Assembly: GCF_020283565.1 (NCBI RefSeq) | Contig: NC_060060.1 | Coordinates: forward strand, 23,560,001 to 23,624,000 | From: Trifolium pratense | Lineage: Eukaryota > Streptophyta > Magnoliopsida > Fabales > Fabaceae | Length of the DNA: 64,000 bases | Direction: 5' to 3' | Shown: positions 33,833-46,985 of the stretch, one piece after another | Layout of the letters: each line of letters opens with the position of its first letter | Numbering within the stretch: position 1 is the first letter of the stretch | Program-made: the position numbers and the translations under genes | The notes under the pieces: generated by a model | What the model saw: only the letters and a program-made list of their open reading frames with translations | Database searches by the model: none | What the model was told of the DNA's origin: nothing

Positions 33833-35449
33833 TCTTGCAACAAGTGATAAGCTTCCCAAGCTCAAAACTTGAAATCCCCAAAGGAAAAGATATACATAAC
33901 CCTCAAAAGTTGGAAGTTTATATATAGAGATGAAAAGGAGTTGAGATCTGAGAGAGAGATAAAAAAAAATCAGATAATAGTTGAAGCAAACCAAGCAACA
34001 ATATATAAGCTAGTGAAGATTGTAAAAGTCACATATATATAATAGTTGAAGGAATTGTTGAAGATTGTAAAAGTAAGTAAGATAGTCTCATGTGATTATG
34101 GAGGTATAATAAGACAGATGAGTAGTTGAGAGTTGAACATATATAAAGAAAAATAAAATGGAGGTAACAAGTGAGATTTAGGGTTGTAAGAAGTGTGAAA
34201 TGAAAGAAGGAATTTTTATGGTGTTGTTTGTTGTTGTGGGAAGTGCTTTTGTGATTCTTCAATACGTAAGAGGAGGGTGGCATTGGCAATGCAGCATAGC
34301 AGGTTTCTGTCCACCTCTCAAATGTAGTACAGTACCTCTTAATATTCACTTGCTTAGACCAAATTAACCCTCTTTGAAAAGTTTTCTACTTTTTCTGTCC
34401 CACAAAAACCATAATTGGGATTATACTCTCACAATGTCTTTAGCTAAGAGACAACAATTGTGGATATAGGCACTGCAATGCTATGAAAAACTCAAACCAT
34501 CATTCTACATTTTGGAAACCAAACCAACACCTGTGATTTGGCCAACTCATTTACACTTTGTTTTCAAGTCTCTCAATTTGTTTTTTTCAAATTTATTTTC
34601 TCTTATGTATAAAAAATTATTTTCAAACTATATTAATTAATTTAATATACAAGTTAAAAAACTCAACACCGATCGTTAGTTGATTTAGTAGTGATTATAA
34701 CACTAAACTTGGTAGGGAGGATCCCGATTCGAGGACCAAACTGATTAACGGAGATGTATTTAAGGAACCAAACTGATTAACAGATATGTCTTTAAGGGAC
34801 CTATTCATATCTTCTTTTTTTTTCTTTAAGATACCTATTCGATCTTTTTTTCCTTTAAACGACCAACAATGTAAAACCAAAAATATCTTTAAGGAATTAT
34901 TTTAGATTGTTCTACTATAGCTTGTGTCACTTTGTTTTCTGTGGCAGGTATGTGAATGTTGCATGTATTTCGCATAAAATTGGTTTTGTTCTCATGTGGC
35001 AACAAACAAACACTAGTTTTCTTTTATTTTCTTACATTTTTCTGTTTACCCTAACCAAAGTATTTAATATGAAGGGACAAAAGAAACATGCATTGATGTA
35101 TGGAGGATGGAGCCAACAAGTCTTTACATAAAAAAACAAACTTTTATCTAATTAATATCTATGTATGTATTCACCAAAATAGATGTATGGAGGATGGAGC
35201 CAACAAGTCTTTGCATAAAAAAAAAGTCTCATTCATACATTGATGTGTCTACATCAAATCAAATCAAAAGTATGTTGACTTGCAAAGAAATATTCTATAT
35301 GCTTCTTTTTTGCTTGTTGTAAATGAAGGAGTGTAGGAAGTATTCAATTTTTAGAAGCTTTTAAAGGAAATGGATGTAGGAAAACCCGAGAAAGCTAGGA
35401 TATAAAAATCAGTTACTTACTTTATTGTCACCAACCTATCTTATTGATA

Positions 35450-35496
<47 letters not shown>

Positions 35497-36727
35497 GGAT
35501 TATTTTATTATTTTATTATTTTAATATTTTTAAAATATAATATTTGAATTAAAGAAACAAAATTAATGACATGGAATATGTTTGTTAAACATGGACACCG
35601 CCACGTCATTCATAAACTTAACACGTCATCAAAAATTAATCAAAATGAGTTGGGGAACTAAAACTCCAAAAAAACTAAAATAGGGGATCAAAAAGTTGAC
35701 TTTTAAAATAGGGGATTAAAAATTCAAGTTTTTCAAAATAGGAGGATCAAAACTGCATTAAAGCCTAAAATTAATCAGAACCTCATCCCTTATTAAAAAA
35801 ATAAATTTCTGCAAGAAAATTTTCTATAATATACTAAATATAACCGTGAAAAAAAGTTACAAGGTAGTATTAGCTAAGATATTCTTACAAGGTATTAGCT
35901 ACCAGCTAATTTATGGTTTAGTTTTACCAATTTAGCTTCTTTTAATTCTTCTTTCACTTTGTCAAAAAAATAATTCTTCTTTCACTTTAAATGCAAGAAA
36001 TGCATGTCGTTTTGGATCAACATAAATTAAAGTTAAGGGCTATAATTAAATAAGAAATCAACATAAAACTAATAAATAAGTTAAAAGATCAAATATTCAA
36101 TTTAGTCAAGTTAATACTTGATTGATAACTCTAAAAAATTGGATGTGTTTCTCATATATAGTAAAATTGTTGAAATTTCATGTCATAAGCGAAGAACAAA
36201 CACAGTTCAAATAATAAAGTAAAGAACGGTGTTTTTTCAAATTTTGCATTTTCACAACATTCACAAGTTGCGGAAGAAATTCCCTTAATTATTTATCTTT
36301 GGAATGGAAAACTGCAAAGCAATGTGTCATCACTCCATCCACTATGAGGCAACAATTCAAACTAATTTGCAACAAAAATTTATTTAAAGACATCGACTAA
36401 TCAACAGTAAGCTACTAGTAAAAATTTAGTCTTCTCTAAACACAACATTTGAAAAGTATCCTACAAATAGAGATAATACAATTCTCAGGCCAACACAAGA
36501 TACTAAAAAAATCACAACAGTACTGCCAAGCTACTAATAATTAATCATAACTAATTTCACAACAGTCTTCTCTAAACACAACACGATATCGACAACTATC
36601 CTAAATAGAGATAATACAATTCTCTGGCCAACAACATAAGATACTAATAACCAAAAGTACTTTAAAAACTACTGCATTAAAAATTGCTTTTCTTTCTCGG
36701 TCCTCATTCTTCTTCCCACTTCTGTAA
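33833..36727. other. spacer between metacaspase and acidic gene, copy 2
   Basis: Inverted counterpart of 16050-18935. It has the metacaspase promoter at the left end, the shared deletion junction near 34737 (GATTCGA/GGACC), a (TAA)n microsatellite near 35452-35493, and no recognised gene. Confidence 0.45.
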
Positions 36728-39008
36728 TCATTCATCTTCCGAACTCATATCATCGTCAATGTTGCTATCAGCACTAATCGTAGTCTTCATCTGTGCCCAT
36801 CTTGCATAATATTCATCCTGTTAGAGATCGAAAATAAAGAGTTGAAACATACACATAAAATAAATTTGTGAAAAATCTAAAGCATTGCTAAAGGCCACAC
36901 AAACTTTGTTGAGACGTTCTAGAAAAACTTGCCTCATCAAAATCATTGCAAGGAGACCATTCCACCCATTGCCCGTAAGTAGCACGATCGAGATCAAAAT
37001 CCTCATCTGAGCACTCTGAGCTCTCTACCTTATCAAGATCAAAAGACTCATTTGAGCCCTCTGAGCTCTCTACCTTAGCAACTTCTACTTCTGGCTTAAC
37101 AACTTCTTCGTTTTTGTTTTTTGAATGGGGCTTCTTAGCATCTGTTTATTTATTTATTTATTGTTTTGATCAAATAAGAAACGCAAGGGTGAGGATATTT
37201 TCATATGGCTGAAAGTTAAAAAAGAAAATTTAAAGGCTCAACAGTCAAATAAATATATCAAACAGCCAAAAAAAAAAACAATATAGATAATAAAGAACGA
37301 AATGGGCTCAGTTTTTCAACAATAACATGATAAACATAATCTAAAACACTCAATCAAGAGCTGTCAAAAAAAAAAAAAAAAAAAAAAAAACTCAATCAAG
37401 AGCTAGCATTTTCACAAAACAGTGAAGTAAAAAGAATTGTATCATCCCATGGTTCTAAAGTCAAAATCTAAAACATAATAGATGGATATGAAGTGCAAAA
37501 TAATTCAACCGCAAAGAACATATTAATACAACATTAGAACATCGAGTAAAACTTACTTTCTACTTCTTGCTTCTCAGCAAGAATCGGGTAGGTTGTCACA
37601 TGAGGTTTTCCCTCTATGGTCTCTACCTTTTGCTTCTTAACAACTCCTGGTTTTGATCAAATAAGAAACGCAAGGGTGAGGATATTTTAATATGGCTGAA
37701 AGTTAAAAAAGAAAAAGACAGACACAACAGTGAAGTGATACATCAAACAGCCAAAAACATCTTCCAAGTCTGGCGAAAATGGCAAGATAAACATAACCAA
37801 ACGTGCATATATCAACACCAAATCAAGAGCTTGCATTTTCATAAAACAAGTAAACAGAATGGCATCATCATCACAAGGTTCTAAAGTCAATATCTAAATC
37901 ATAAGTGTTAAAAGTCGGTGTGTTTTTACTATTCTTTGATTTTACAACATCCTAGGCTAATTGTTAGTATTCCTAGTCATTACAACTTCCTAGACATTGA
38001 ATGTAATTGTTGCAGCATCATTATAAATAGAAGGCGCGTGACCTTTTTTTAGACACGCAGTTTTACATATTTTACAATAAGAAATGGAACATGGATAAGC
38101 CGCTAGATTTGGTCTAGTGGTGAGGGGTTTTGGTGGTACGCTATAGGTCCTAGGTTTGATTCCCAGCTCATTGTAAACCAAAAATAAAATTAAAAAAAAT
38201 GGAACATGGATGAAATGCAAGTCAATTCTACTGCAAATAATGTATTAATACAACAGCCAAATGCATTTATTTATCAAAAAGCCAAAAACATAATAGGGGA
38301 CAGGACAGACTAAACAGCACCAAAATAAATTATAGAATGAAATGGGATCAGTTTCTAAGTCTGGCAACAATAGCAAGATAAACATAACCAACTTATGTGC
38401 ATATTAACACTAAATCAAGAGCTAGCATTTTGATAAAACAGTAAAGAAAAAAGAATTGTGGTTCTAAAGTCAAAATATAAATCATAACAGATGGATGAAG
38501 TGAAAATTAAATCAACTGCAAAGAACATATTAATACAGCATCGAGTAAAACTTACTTTCTACTTGTTTCTCAGCATGAGGCTCTTCATCTATGCTCCGCT
38601 TCCAAGCAACTTCTGTTTATTGTTTTGATCAAATAAGAAAACAACGGGTGAGGATATTTTAATTTGGCTAAAAGTAAAAAAAAAAAAAAAAAGGCACAAC
38701 AGCCAAATGCTGCAAAAAACACAATAGAAGACAGAAAAAACAGCAACAACTGATGAATTGTATCCGGCAGCAATGGCAAAACAAACATAACCAACATATG
38801 TCCATATATTAGCACTGAATCAATCGAGAGCTTGCATTTTCATAAAATAGGAAAAGCAAACAGAATTGTATCTATCTTCTTGTTCATAAGGTTCTAAAGT
38901 GAATAATATCTAAACCATAAGAGATGGAATATGGATGAATTGTATCTGCAATTGATTAATGTATTAATAATACAACATTACAAAACAGAGGTGATTTGAG
39001 TTACCCAT
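36728..39008 (-). CDS. acidic 149-residue protein of unknown function, copy A2
   Basis: The same five-exon structure as A1 on the minus strand, from the ATGG mini-exon at 39008-39005 to the stop at 36728-36730. The GC donor of intron 4 and all other splice sites are retained. The coding exons show no disabling change. Convergent with A1. Confidence 0.74.
38097..38196 (+). mobile_element. tRNA-derived SINE in intron 2 of A2
   Basis: Orthologous to 14582-14681. The target duplication AAATGGAACATGGAT is at 38082-38096 and 38197-38211. Confidence 0.85.
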
Positions 39009-39415
39009 TTGTGGTGATTGTCTGATTGAGTAGAGAATCGGGCGGTGGCAACGTACGTTCCTTTAAATTCCTCCAACGGATAGAACAACTAACAATGAAA
39101 GAACAAAATTGTTAGGCAAAAACTCAATTTGATGAAAACACGTTCGTTGAATTAAAAAAGTTTTAAACCCTAATCCCAAAAAATCGTAAAAGATTTGAAA
39201 ATTTTGAACCATAAGAAAACAGATTCTCATATTTAGTGCGATTGAGGATTTAATTTCATGAAAATAAAAGCTTATATATAAACCCTAATTCTTCCATGCA
39301 ACACCACATAAGAGATTATTATTATTAAATTAAGAAGTAGATTTGGAAAAGAATGAATGAAAATACCTGAAAGTGAAAAAGGGAAATAATGATTTGAAAA
39401 CGAAGCAGGAACTGG

Positions 39416-39455
<40 letters not shown>

Positions 39456-39790
39456 GTGCAGAATGAATGCAGATATTGGTGAGTGAAGAACGCGCTTGCT
39501 TGATTGGGGTTCGCGGGAGATAATAATAATAATAATATGATATATATGCAAACCAAAAATATTATATAATGCTTACCCGCCCGCGCCCGGCCCAATACAA
39601 ACTATAATGGCCCATCTAACTTTTTTTTTCTTTTTCAAGTAATCCGGTGGATAGAAATTTCATTCTTAAGGTACGTTTGATTCGTAAAGGAGTAGGAACT
39701 ATACATAATTGCATTGATTGAATTGAAACATAAAAATATTTGAAATCATTGAATGTATATATTTAAACTGTTTAAATTAACATTTTACAG
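39009..39790. promoter_or_regulatory. promoter and leader of A2
   Basis: Reverse complement of the A1 upstream region, with a GA run at 39419-39452. It ends at the metacaspase pseudo-exon that begins at 39791. Confidence 0.45.
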
Positions 39791-40276
39791 ACTATACTCT
39801 CCGCCAGATTGTTGAACCACTTCCACAGGGTTGTTCGTTTACGTTTATAGCAGATTGTTGTTGTTCATGCGCACTTCTCGAAGGAGCAACGCAAATCGTT
39901 GGATATAGTACTCAATTCCCTGTAACTTACAAAATTTCAGCACCAAAGAGAGTGAACTAGATCTAAAACTTGTTGACCCGTCAAATTGTCGTTGACTTGG
40001 GACATTAATCTCCACTTGTCAGAGTTATGAAACGACTGGAGCTAAATATTGTGATGTTAGAAAGAAACATTTTGCCTATTTTACCGACACACTTATTTCC
40101 ACAATCAACAAGTTTGAAGTCAACATCTCAAACAAAGTTCTAGTTGAGAAGATAAGAGAGGTTGTTGTTGAGGACGGAAGGAAGCAATCACTAGGGTTAT
40201 ACTGCGATATAAATCAATATTTTACATACTATACTCTACGCCACATTGTTGAAACACTTCAAAAGTGTTGTTTTTT
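39791..40276 (+). pseudogene. metacaspase exon-2 pseudogene, doubled, copy 2
   Basis: Counterpart of 12498-12983. Exon-2 homology starts after TTTTACAG. The frame shows CCCSC and reaches TAG within about 58 codons, with further shifts later. A second exon-2 start appears at 40228-40276. Confidence 0.8.
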
Positions 40277-40768
40277 TGCGTCAAATTCAAGGGGAAGAGA
40301 TAGAAAGACATGGTCGGGGTCATTCACATGAGCAATGGCGTGATCTGCACCCTTTAATTCCATTTTATATTTTTTTTAAAATACTATTGTTTTACAAAAT
40401 TGCAGGTAGTTTACCTTGTGTATGAATGGAACCATATATGCAGATGCAATAAATTTTGCCCAAACAGAATATTGCAAAATGGAGTCCAGTCAATTTGGAA
40501 GTCTTTAAAATAGAGAAAAAGGTTACTCTTCTTTTGATTAATTTAAATGGTTCTCTATGATGTGATTTGTAGGGATGGGCAGTAAGGTTACTATTCTTTT
40601 CATAATATAATGTTATATCAGTTGTCTGAAATGTTCTGGACATTCATATTTTTGTTAATATTAGGGTGACTTTTATATTGTGAATTGCTTGCACTAGACT
40701 GTAATGAGCTGCTTCATTGTACTAATGAATTATATTTCACTTTTTTTCTAATTGAGAAATTGTTTTAG

Positions 40769-40963
40769 GTGAAGTGCTTGTTAGCGCATCACAATGATCA
40801 AACCAAGCGCGCACACACAAAGTCTCTGGTGCAGAACACGCCTATGAGCCAGAAAGCAGAAAAACCAGAAAATAGATTGAAAGTTGAATCTAACCAAACT
40901 GTTACTTGCAGAATAAGTAACTTTCTAAGACAATGTGAATTATACAAATCTCAACAGAGCTAA
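40769..40963 (+). CDS. putative terminal exon of an unidentified gene, copy 3
   Basis: Same as 21977-22171 except for one change (NAPMSQ to NTPMSQ). It starts after a TTTTAG acceptor-like site. Not recognised. Confidence 0.35.
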   Translation: MKCLLAHHNDQTKRAHTKSLVQNTPMSQKAEKPENRLKVESNQTVTCRISNFLRQCELYKSQQS

Positions 40964-41779
40964 CATTTGGCTTTCAATATGAGCTTGTGTCTCGCGAATG
41001 CCCTCCTTGTTTGTGTGAATCTCCAAAATGTAGGGGATAACTTTACTAGAACCTCTCAACACCTGTATGTTCTGTTGCAATACTATTTTTAAATTTGCCA
41101 ATTTGAGGTTTAATTTATTAAGACAAGATGTAATTAATCAATCAACAATCTCCTGAGGCAGACAACTTGTGAAGTAGTCGGCTGTCTAATAGAACTTCAT
41201 CACATTCAAGTGATTTGGATTTTTCGCCGGTTTGCATACTGTCTGCTTACATCTCTGGTAGAACATGTTTTAGCAGCTTAATGCACAATTAATCTTTTTA
41301 TTGTTCTCTCATAACATTATATTTGTAAGGATTCTATGAAAACTTGAAAACTTTAACATAGAGAAACTCTTTGTAAATCGCTTTTGGAAACCTTAGATCA
41401 AACTCAAAACTCCACAGATATGATACTATATATGCCTATACTATATATATTGGCCAGAAATTCATGTTACCAACATCATATTCACTTTTGTTAATCAATT
41501 TTGTTCATTTTTTTGTTGTTTCTCTTTCTCAATTAATATTTCAAAATTTTTGGTATTAGGCCAAACCTATAGCTATAGTGTCTAGTTTATAGATGTGATA
41601 AACTATAAAATAAAATAGAAATATTTTTATTATTTAAACATAAATTAGATCAAATTTACATAAAAATCAACATAACTAAGAAAAAGATCTCAATAGGAAA
41701 GAAATAATGTTCAATCATATAAGAATAAGAGATCATTGATTGACTAAACATCAACAAAGAAATCAATAGCTTCATATAG

Positions 41780-44098
41780 TTATGGCAAAGAAGGGAAAAG
41801 AACAATTTCTTGCTCACACCTTTTACATAGAAAAATATGAGGAACTTCTTCATCATTTGGAATTCTAACACACCTAGTGTGTTGCCAAATTTCACAAATA
41901 TCACAAGACACCATTCTCTCACCATCATCTTCTTTAGTTCCACAAATGCACTCAACAATGCCTTTATTTGGATCCCTTTGCTCAACCATATTGATTCCAA
42001 TGTCACCACCATTCCAACCTTCAAGTACAAGTTTTCCACCAACTTCAATCATCCCAAAAACCATTTCATTCCCTTTTGCATTCATCAAATTCCCATTAGA
42101 TTCCACTACATAACTCTTTAATCCCCAATAGATTTCCCTAAAATTCCTTTCAACTTCTATCTTTAAGTCATTAATTGTAGCACAACTTTTCAATGTGATA
42201 CATTCATAAGGTGGCATTGGAATTGGAATTGGAATTGTCATTGGCATATCCTTGTTCAAATAATACTCATGATCATGTACTACATTGTTAACATTCCTCA
42301 ACAAAATTGTACAATAAAGATTGAATTTTCCTTCTGATCCTACTTCAACTTGCAAAGGAACCTCTCCATAGTCTTTGATAAAATATTTAGTGTCAAGAAT
42401 TATTCTAGCTGCCAATGGTATAGCTGAAAGAAATTCTAACCCTATAATTGGTTTTGTGTCAATTAGTATGTATTTATACAAACAAATCATGTCTTTCATG
42501 AGTTGACCCTTTGTGATCTTGTACTTGTCCTTAACTTTATTACTACTACTCATAACCAACCCTTCATTAAAAGGGTAAACATTAGAAATGTCTTCTAAAC
42601 AATACTCCAAAACTTTGGTAACCGGATTCAAACTTCGACGAACCAAGTAGTTTCCAACAATGTGGTTTCCTAGCGACTTCAAAACAAAATCCAACAAACC
42701 AGTGTCGCCAATGTAAGCACGTGCGGCATCCCTAACTTCTTGTCTTGAAATCCACCTGAATTCCATTCTTTTTAAGGCCTCGACAATGACCCTTGTTGCC
42801 ATTTCGATCCTTTTAGGTGACCAACGACAATTTGTTTCGACTAAAGCACTTGTGTTGTAGGAACTAATGGATGTTTCGCGTGGAAGCCGTGACTTGAGCT
42901 CTAACATGTAGTGAAATAAGTCACCAAGTGTGATAAGAGAGTGATCAGAAAGTGTTTGGTACCTTGAGAAGATTAATGGGATTTCATGATTGAAATTTGC
43001 AATGTGATGTGTGAGTAAGTATAGTGGCATGCTTCTTATTGCTTCTATGGCTTTTTGGTACATTGATTGTGTTACACCAAAACATCCTCGACCAAATTTA
43101 TATCCCCAACGACCAAACCATGGCTCACTGTATGCTATTCCATTCACAAGTCTCAATTCCATGCCTCTTTTTTGTGATGTGTCATTCAAACTCACTTTCC
43201 TATCATGTTTTGTACAAATTAATAATTAGTCTTTGTTAGTTATACACTTTTTTTTTTAATTAAGTAGTCACTAGGCTTAGAATTTTACCTTTTTGTTAGT
43301 AACTTAGTCTGAGAATTTAACTCACATTGAGGAACTATCTACTAAGTTCAAATTTTCTCACAAACAGTTGTAAGTTTTTTGTATAAACCGGATATTTTCT
43401 AAGTGCAATTATAAAGACTAATTCTTCGAATTGGGTAGGACAATATAGGGTGACAAATCTCACCCTCAAGAGAATAGTTGTAAATTGGTAATTAAGGTCC
43501 CTTTTAATTTGACTTATTTTTGAGCTTATTAAAATAACATATGCAAATAAATAAATTTTTATGTTAATTCATAAGTGTCCGCAATAAAAAAATTGTATAA
43601 ACTATTTTTTCATAAATTATTTTGAAAAAACTTATAATAATACATAAAAACTTATTACCCGCAGAAACTTTCCGGTGGGCATCCCAGCCCTTCATTTAAT
43701 TTTGACCATAAAAAATAACACATGATCAATGGTTATTATTACCTGCAGAAACTTTCCAATAGAGAGGATCTACTCAGGTGATCATCTATCATGTTTTTTT
43801 TTTTTGTTTTTTGTTTCAATTATTTTAAAATATTAACTATACTAGTACATTATCAAAATATAAACTCAATCTTCTAAAACTCTCCTCTCAAAACCAACCC
43901 GTAAACCACAAATTTAACATATTAGTAGTAATTAAAAGTATGTGAAATGAACTAACCTTGCTTGCAATCCATTGCACAAACGATTCCAAAACTCCATAAT
44001 TTGATTCCCACCCAAATTGGAACCAGTTTCCAAGCCATTAACACATAACAAATGTCCAAATCCATTAGAGTGAAATACACCATGCATCATATGTCCCT
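41780..44098 (-). pseudogene. MMD1/MS1-type PHD-finger gene, 5'-truncated, copy P3
   Basis: Exons 44098-43957 and 43199-41780. The long exon encodes the same 471-residue frame as P2 apart from one substitution (SNAYPF to SNVYPF). As in P2 there is no start exon upstream. Frame and PHD cysteines are intact. Confidence 0.82.
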
Positions 44099-46339
44099 CT
44101 AAAAAATAAAAAATATATATTTATCTAAATTGTACAAACAATTGCTCAATATCATAAAATTTACCAACAACTGAATTTGTATTAAATTTTTTAGCAATTC
44201 TTCTCTCGGTGTAAGTAATGTCATAATTAGTTTGAAATTCATTTTCTATCTTGTTTCTCAAACTATTTTTCACAATCTTCATAATAGAAAATAATCTAGC
44301 AAACAATCAGAACTAACTTAATTGAATTTGGACTTTAGTAGTGTATAATATATATTATCAAAGTATTTTAAAGTAAATTGTTACAATTACTATGTTGTGG
44401 GTACATGTTTTGTACGAAACGGTAGTTACTAATCTTTAAACACATCTATCAAATATCAATTTATGTGTACATATATATCAATAACAAGTATATGAAAAAA
44501 AAAAAATACGACAAGAGGGGGCCTCATCCCCTACTTGTCCCCTTATGTCCGTCCGGTGTTGAGGTTATTTCTCTAGAACTCAAGTTGGGAATAAGGTTTA
44601 GAAAATTTCTCTTCCTCCCCCGACTCTCTTTTTCCCCTAAGTTTCACTTGAAAGGCAAGAAATGCAAGACTTTGTTTGGGAAGCCAAATAAGCTAGCTTA
44701 TAAGCTAAATGTGTTTTTGGTTGCCATCTAAAAAAGTGTTCCAATTAACCAAATAAAATTAACTATTTAAATAATTTAGAGTGCTTAAGAAACATGAGAT
44801 TTGGGTTGTATGCATGTTATATTTTTTATAATCCGGATAAATTTGACTGTCAAATCAAGAACAAACCGTTCAAATTTAAAGCAGATCTATTATTTTTATT
44901 AAACTGTTTTAAATCTAGATTGTCTAATTTTGATTGGATGGTCAAATTTATCCTGATTGCAGCACTGTATGCAATCGAAAAACATGAGTGTGTTAGAAGC
45001 TGACCGAAATCCAAAAACATCAGCGCGTTAGAAGCTAGACGAAACTTTTTAGAGAATAAACTTCACCTTTTTTTTTTAGGTGAAGTAGCTTAGTGGCTAG
45101 AAAATTCACCTTAAAGGTGAATAAGTAGAGTGTCCCGGGTTCGAACCCGGGCTCCTGCACATGGGTCTGTTTGGTAAAAATAAGCTATAAGCTAGCTGAT
45201 AGCTGATAAGCTAGCTGATAGCTGAAAAGCTAGCTTATAGCTGATAGCTGAAAAGCTAGCTTATTGAAATTAAAGTGTTTGGTAAAATTAGCTTTTAAAG
45301 TGGTTATTAAATATAAAATTACATAATTGATAGTGGGTAGTTTATTTTTTAGAGTGGGTAGTTATTAAATTAAAGGGTAAAAATGGAATAAAGTGTAAAA
45401 AGCTATAAGCTATAAGCTCAAATGCTACTTGAAATAGCATCTGAAAAAAAGCTATAAGCTAGTACAAAAAGCTTGTTACCAAACACCTCTAATTTTTTGA
45501 AACAAGCTTATAAGCTCATATAATAAGCTATAAGCTAGCTTATTTGTGTTACCAAACAGAGCCATAGTGCGATGTCCCGGGTTCTTTTAAGTGCTTTATT
45601 TCTTCAACATTGTTAGAAGTCCCACATTGGCTAGAGATATGACATAGATAACCTTTAATTATAAGTGTAGTACAAACCTCAACTTTTAAGCTAGCTTTTG
45701 TGGTTGAGTAATGAACATTGTATGCGGAGCTGCTCTGAATTGAAATTATAATTGATCACTTGGTTCTGGAAGTGTTTATTTGTGGTTAAGCTGATTGATT
45801 TATACAAGTTTATCTGTGTTGTGCTCTTCTTTTTATTTTATTATTTCTGTATTTGAAGCTATATTCGTACCAACTAAAAGTTACAAAACAATGTGTTTTC
45901 GTAAGTGTTAGGATGTATTTTACACTTACACTTATAGGTTATAACTAAATACACTTATTCAATACACTTATAATTAGAACTAATAACAAAAATAGTAAGG
46001 AATTTTAGCTCTAAAATTTGAACAAAAACAAAAAATAATTTCACAATTCAACCGAGCTCAAATAATTTGGCAGAAATAGTGTTATGCAAAGAGACGCACA
46101 GTTTTCCTTGTCTAATATACTTCTAAATATGACAATGTTACAAGAGAACCATTTAAAGTTACATTTTTTTCCTTGTCTAATATACTTCTAAGCAATAAAG
46201 CAAATGGAAGAGCCAATAAAAAGCATCAAGAAAATTGAGATACACAAAACTGTATCACAATGGAATAGTAGACAATGTTAACAATAGCTCTGGAATGAGT
46301 TCAAACAAAGCCAATTAAACACAATTAACAAGGGAAAAA
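44099..46339. other. spacer upstream of P3 with SINE and nested MITE
   Basis: Same as 25306-27145 plus the insertion at 45163-45563. No start exon for the PHD gene was seen. Confidence 0.45.
45163..45563. mobile_element. 401-bp MITE nested in a SINE, copy 3 only
   Basis: Ends GGGTCTGTTTGGTAA and TTACCAAACAGAGCC are inverted repeats. The interior is rich in AAGCTAGCTTAT-type palindromic motifs. Copy 2 has the empty site GCACATATAGTGCG; copy 3 has GCACAT, element, ATAGTGCG. The duplication is therefore at most 2-3 bases (AT or CAT), which would fit a PIF/Tourist-like element, but this is not decisive. Confidence 0.82.
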
Positions 46340-46669
46340 CTAATAAAATTTGTGATGCTTCAATTCATTATTGTCTTCAAATTCATCAGCCTCTGCAAGT
46401 TGGTTTCCATCCAGCCATTGAATTGCATGCTCAATAGCATCTTCAATCTTCTTCTTATCATCAGCAGACAACTTGGAAGCAATGTTGTCATCCTTGATTG
46501 TGTTCCTCATGTTATAGGCATAGTTCTCAAGAGCATTTTTGGCCTCCACCTTTTTCTTGTGTTCCTCGTCCTCCGATTTGTACTTCTCAGCATCTTGTAC
46601 CTTCTTCTCAATCTCCTCCTTTGAGAGCCTACCCTTGTCATTAGTAATTGCAAACTTGTTCTTCTGGCC
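46340..46669 (-). pseudogene. HSP70 C-terminal fragment, copy 3b
   Basis: Same as 27146-27475, ending LKHHKFY and a stop. Confidence 0.87.
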
Positions 46670-46767
46670 AAATAAATAAATATAATCAAGTTACACCAGC
46701 AATTTAACCAAATAAATAATTGCAAAAGTTATAAATAACAGCCTTTAAAAGATGAGAGCATACAAAC

Positions 46768-46877
46768 CTTTCCCTAACAGCACCTCCAGACAAAACTCCA
46801 CCATATGCACGGTTAACAGTCCAACGGTTTCTAGGCAACCTTGATCTATTGTACTCTGTAGGCCTCAAGTGTTGAAT
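46768..46877 (-). pseudogene. RPL34: RPL34 exon 3' (variant), copy 3
   Basis: Same as 27574-27683, with the P to Q, K to N and R to W changes. Confidence 0.88.
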
Positions 46878-46985
46878 CTGCAACTGTCAAGCATATATTA
46901 CATTTTGGAGATTCACATCATTCTTGAAGGATAAAAATAAAATATACAAACAATAATCATAAAATAAAGACCAAGGTGGGGTTAC

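Larger units (their letters stand above)
21585..40374. repeat. direct-repeat unit, copy 2 (about 18.8 kb)
   Basis: Every landmark recurs downstream in the same order and strand in 40375-59150. Offsets are 18793 bp up to 45.16 kb, 19194 after the 401-bp insertion, 19230 after the AT microsatellite, and about 19.53 kb after the 371-bp segment. Parts of it (31.2-42.6 kb) are the inverted counterpart of copy 1 (9.61-21.56 kb). Confidence 0.9.
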
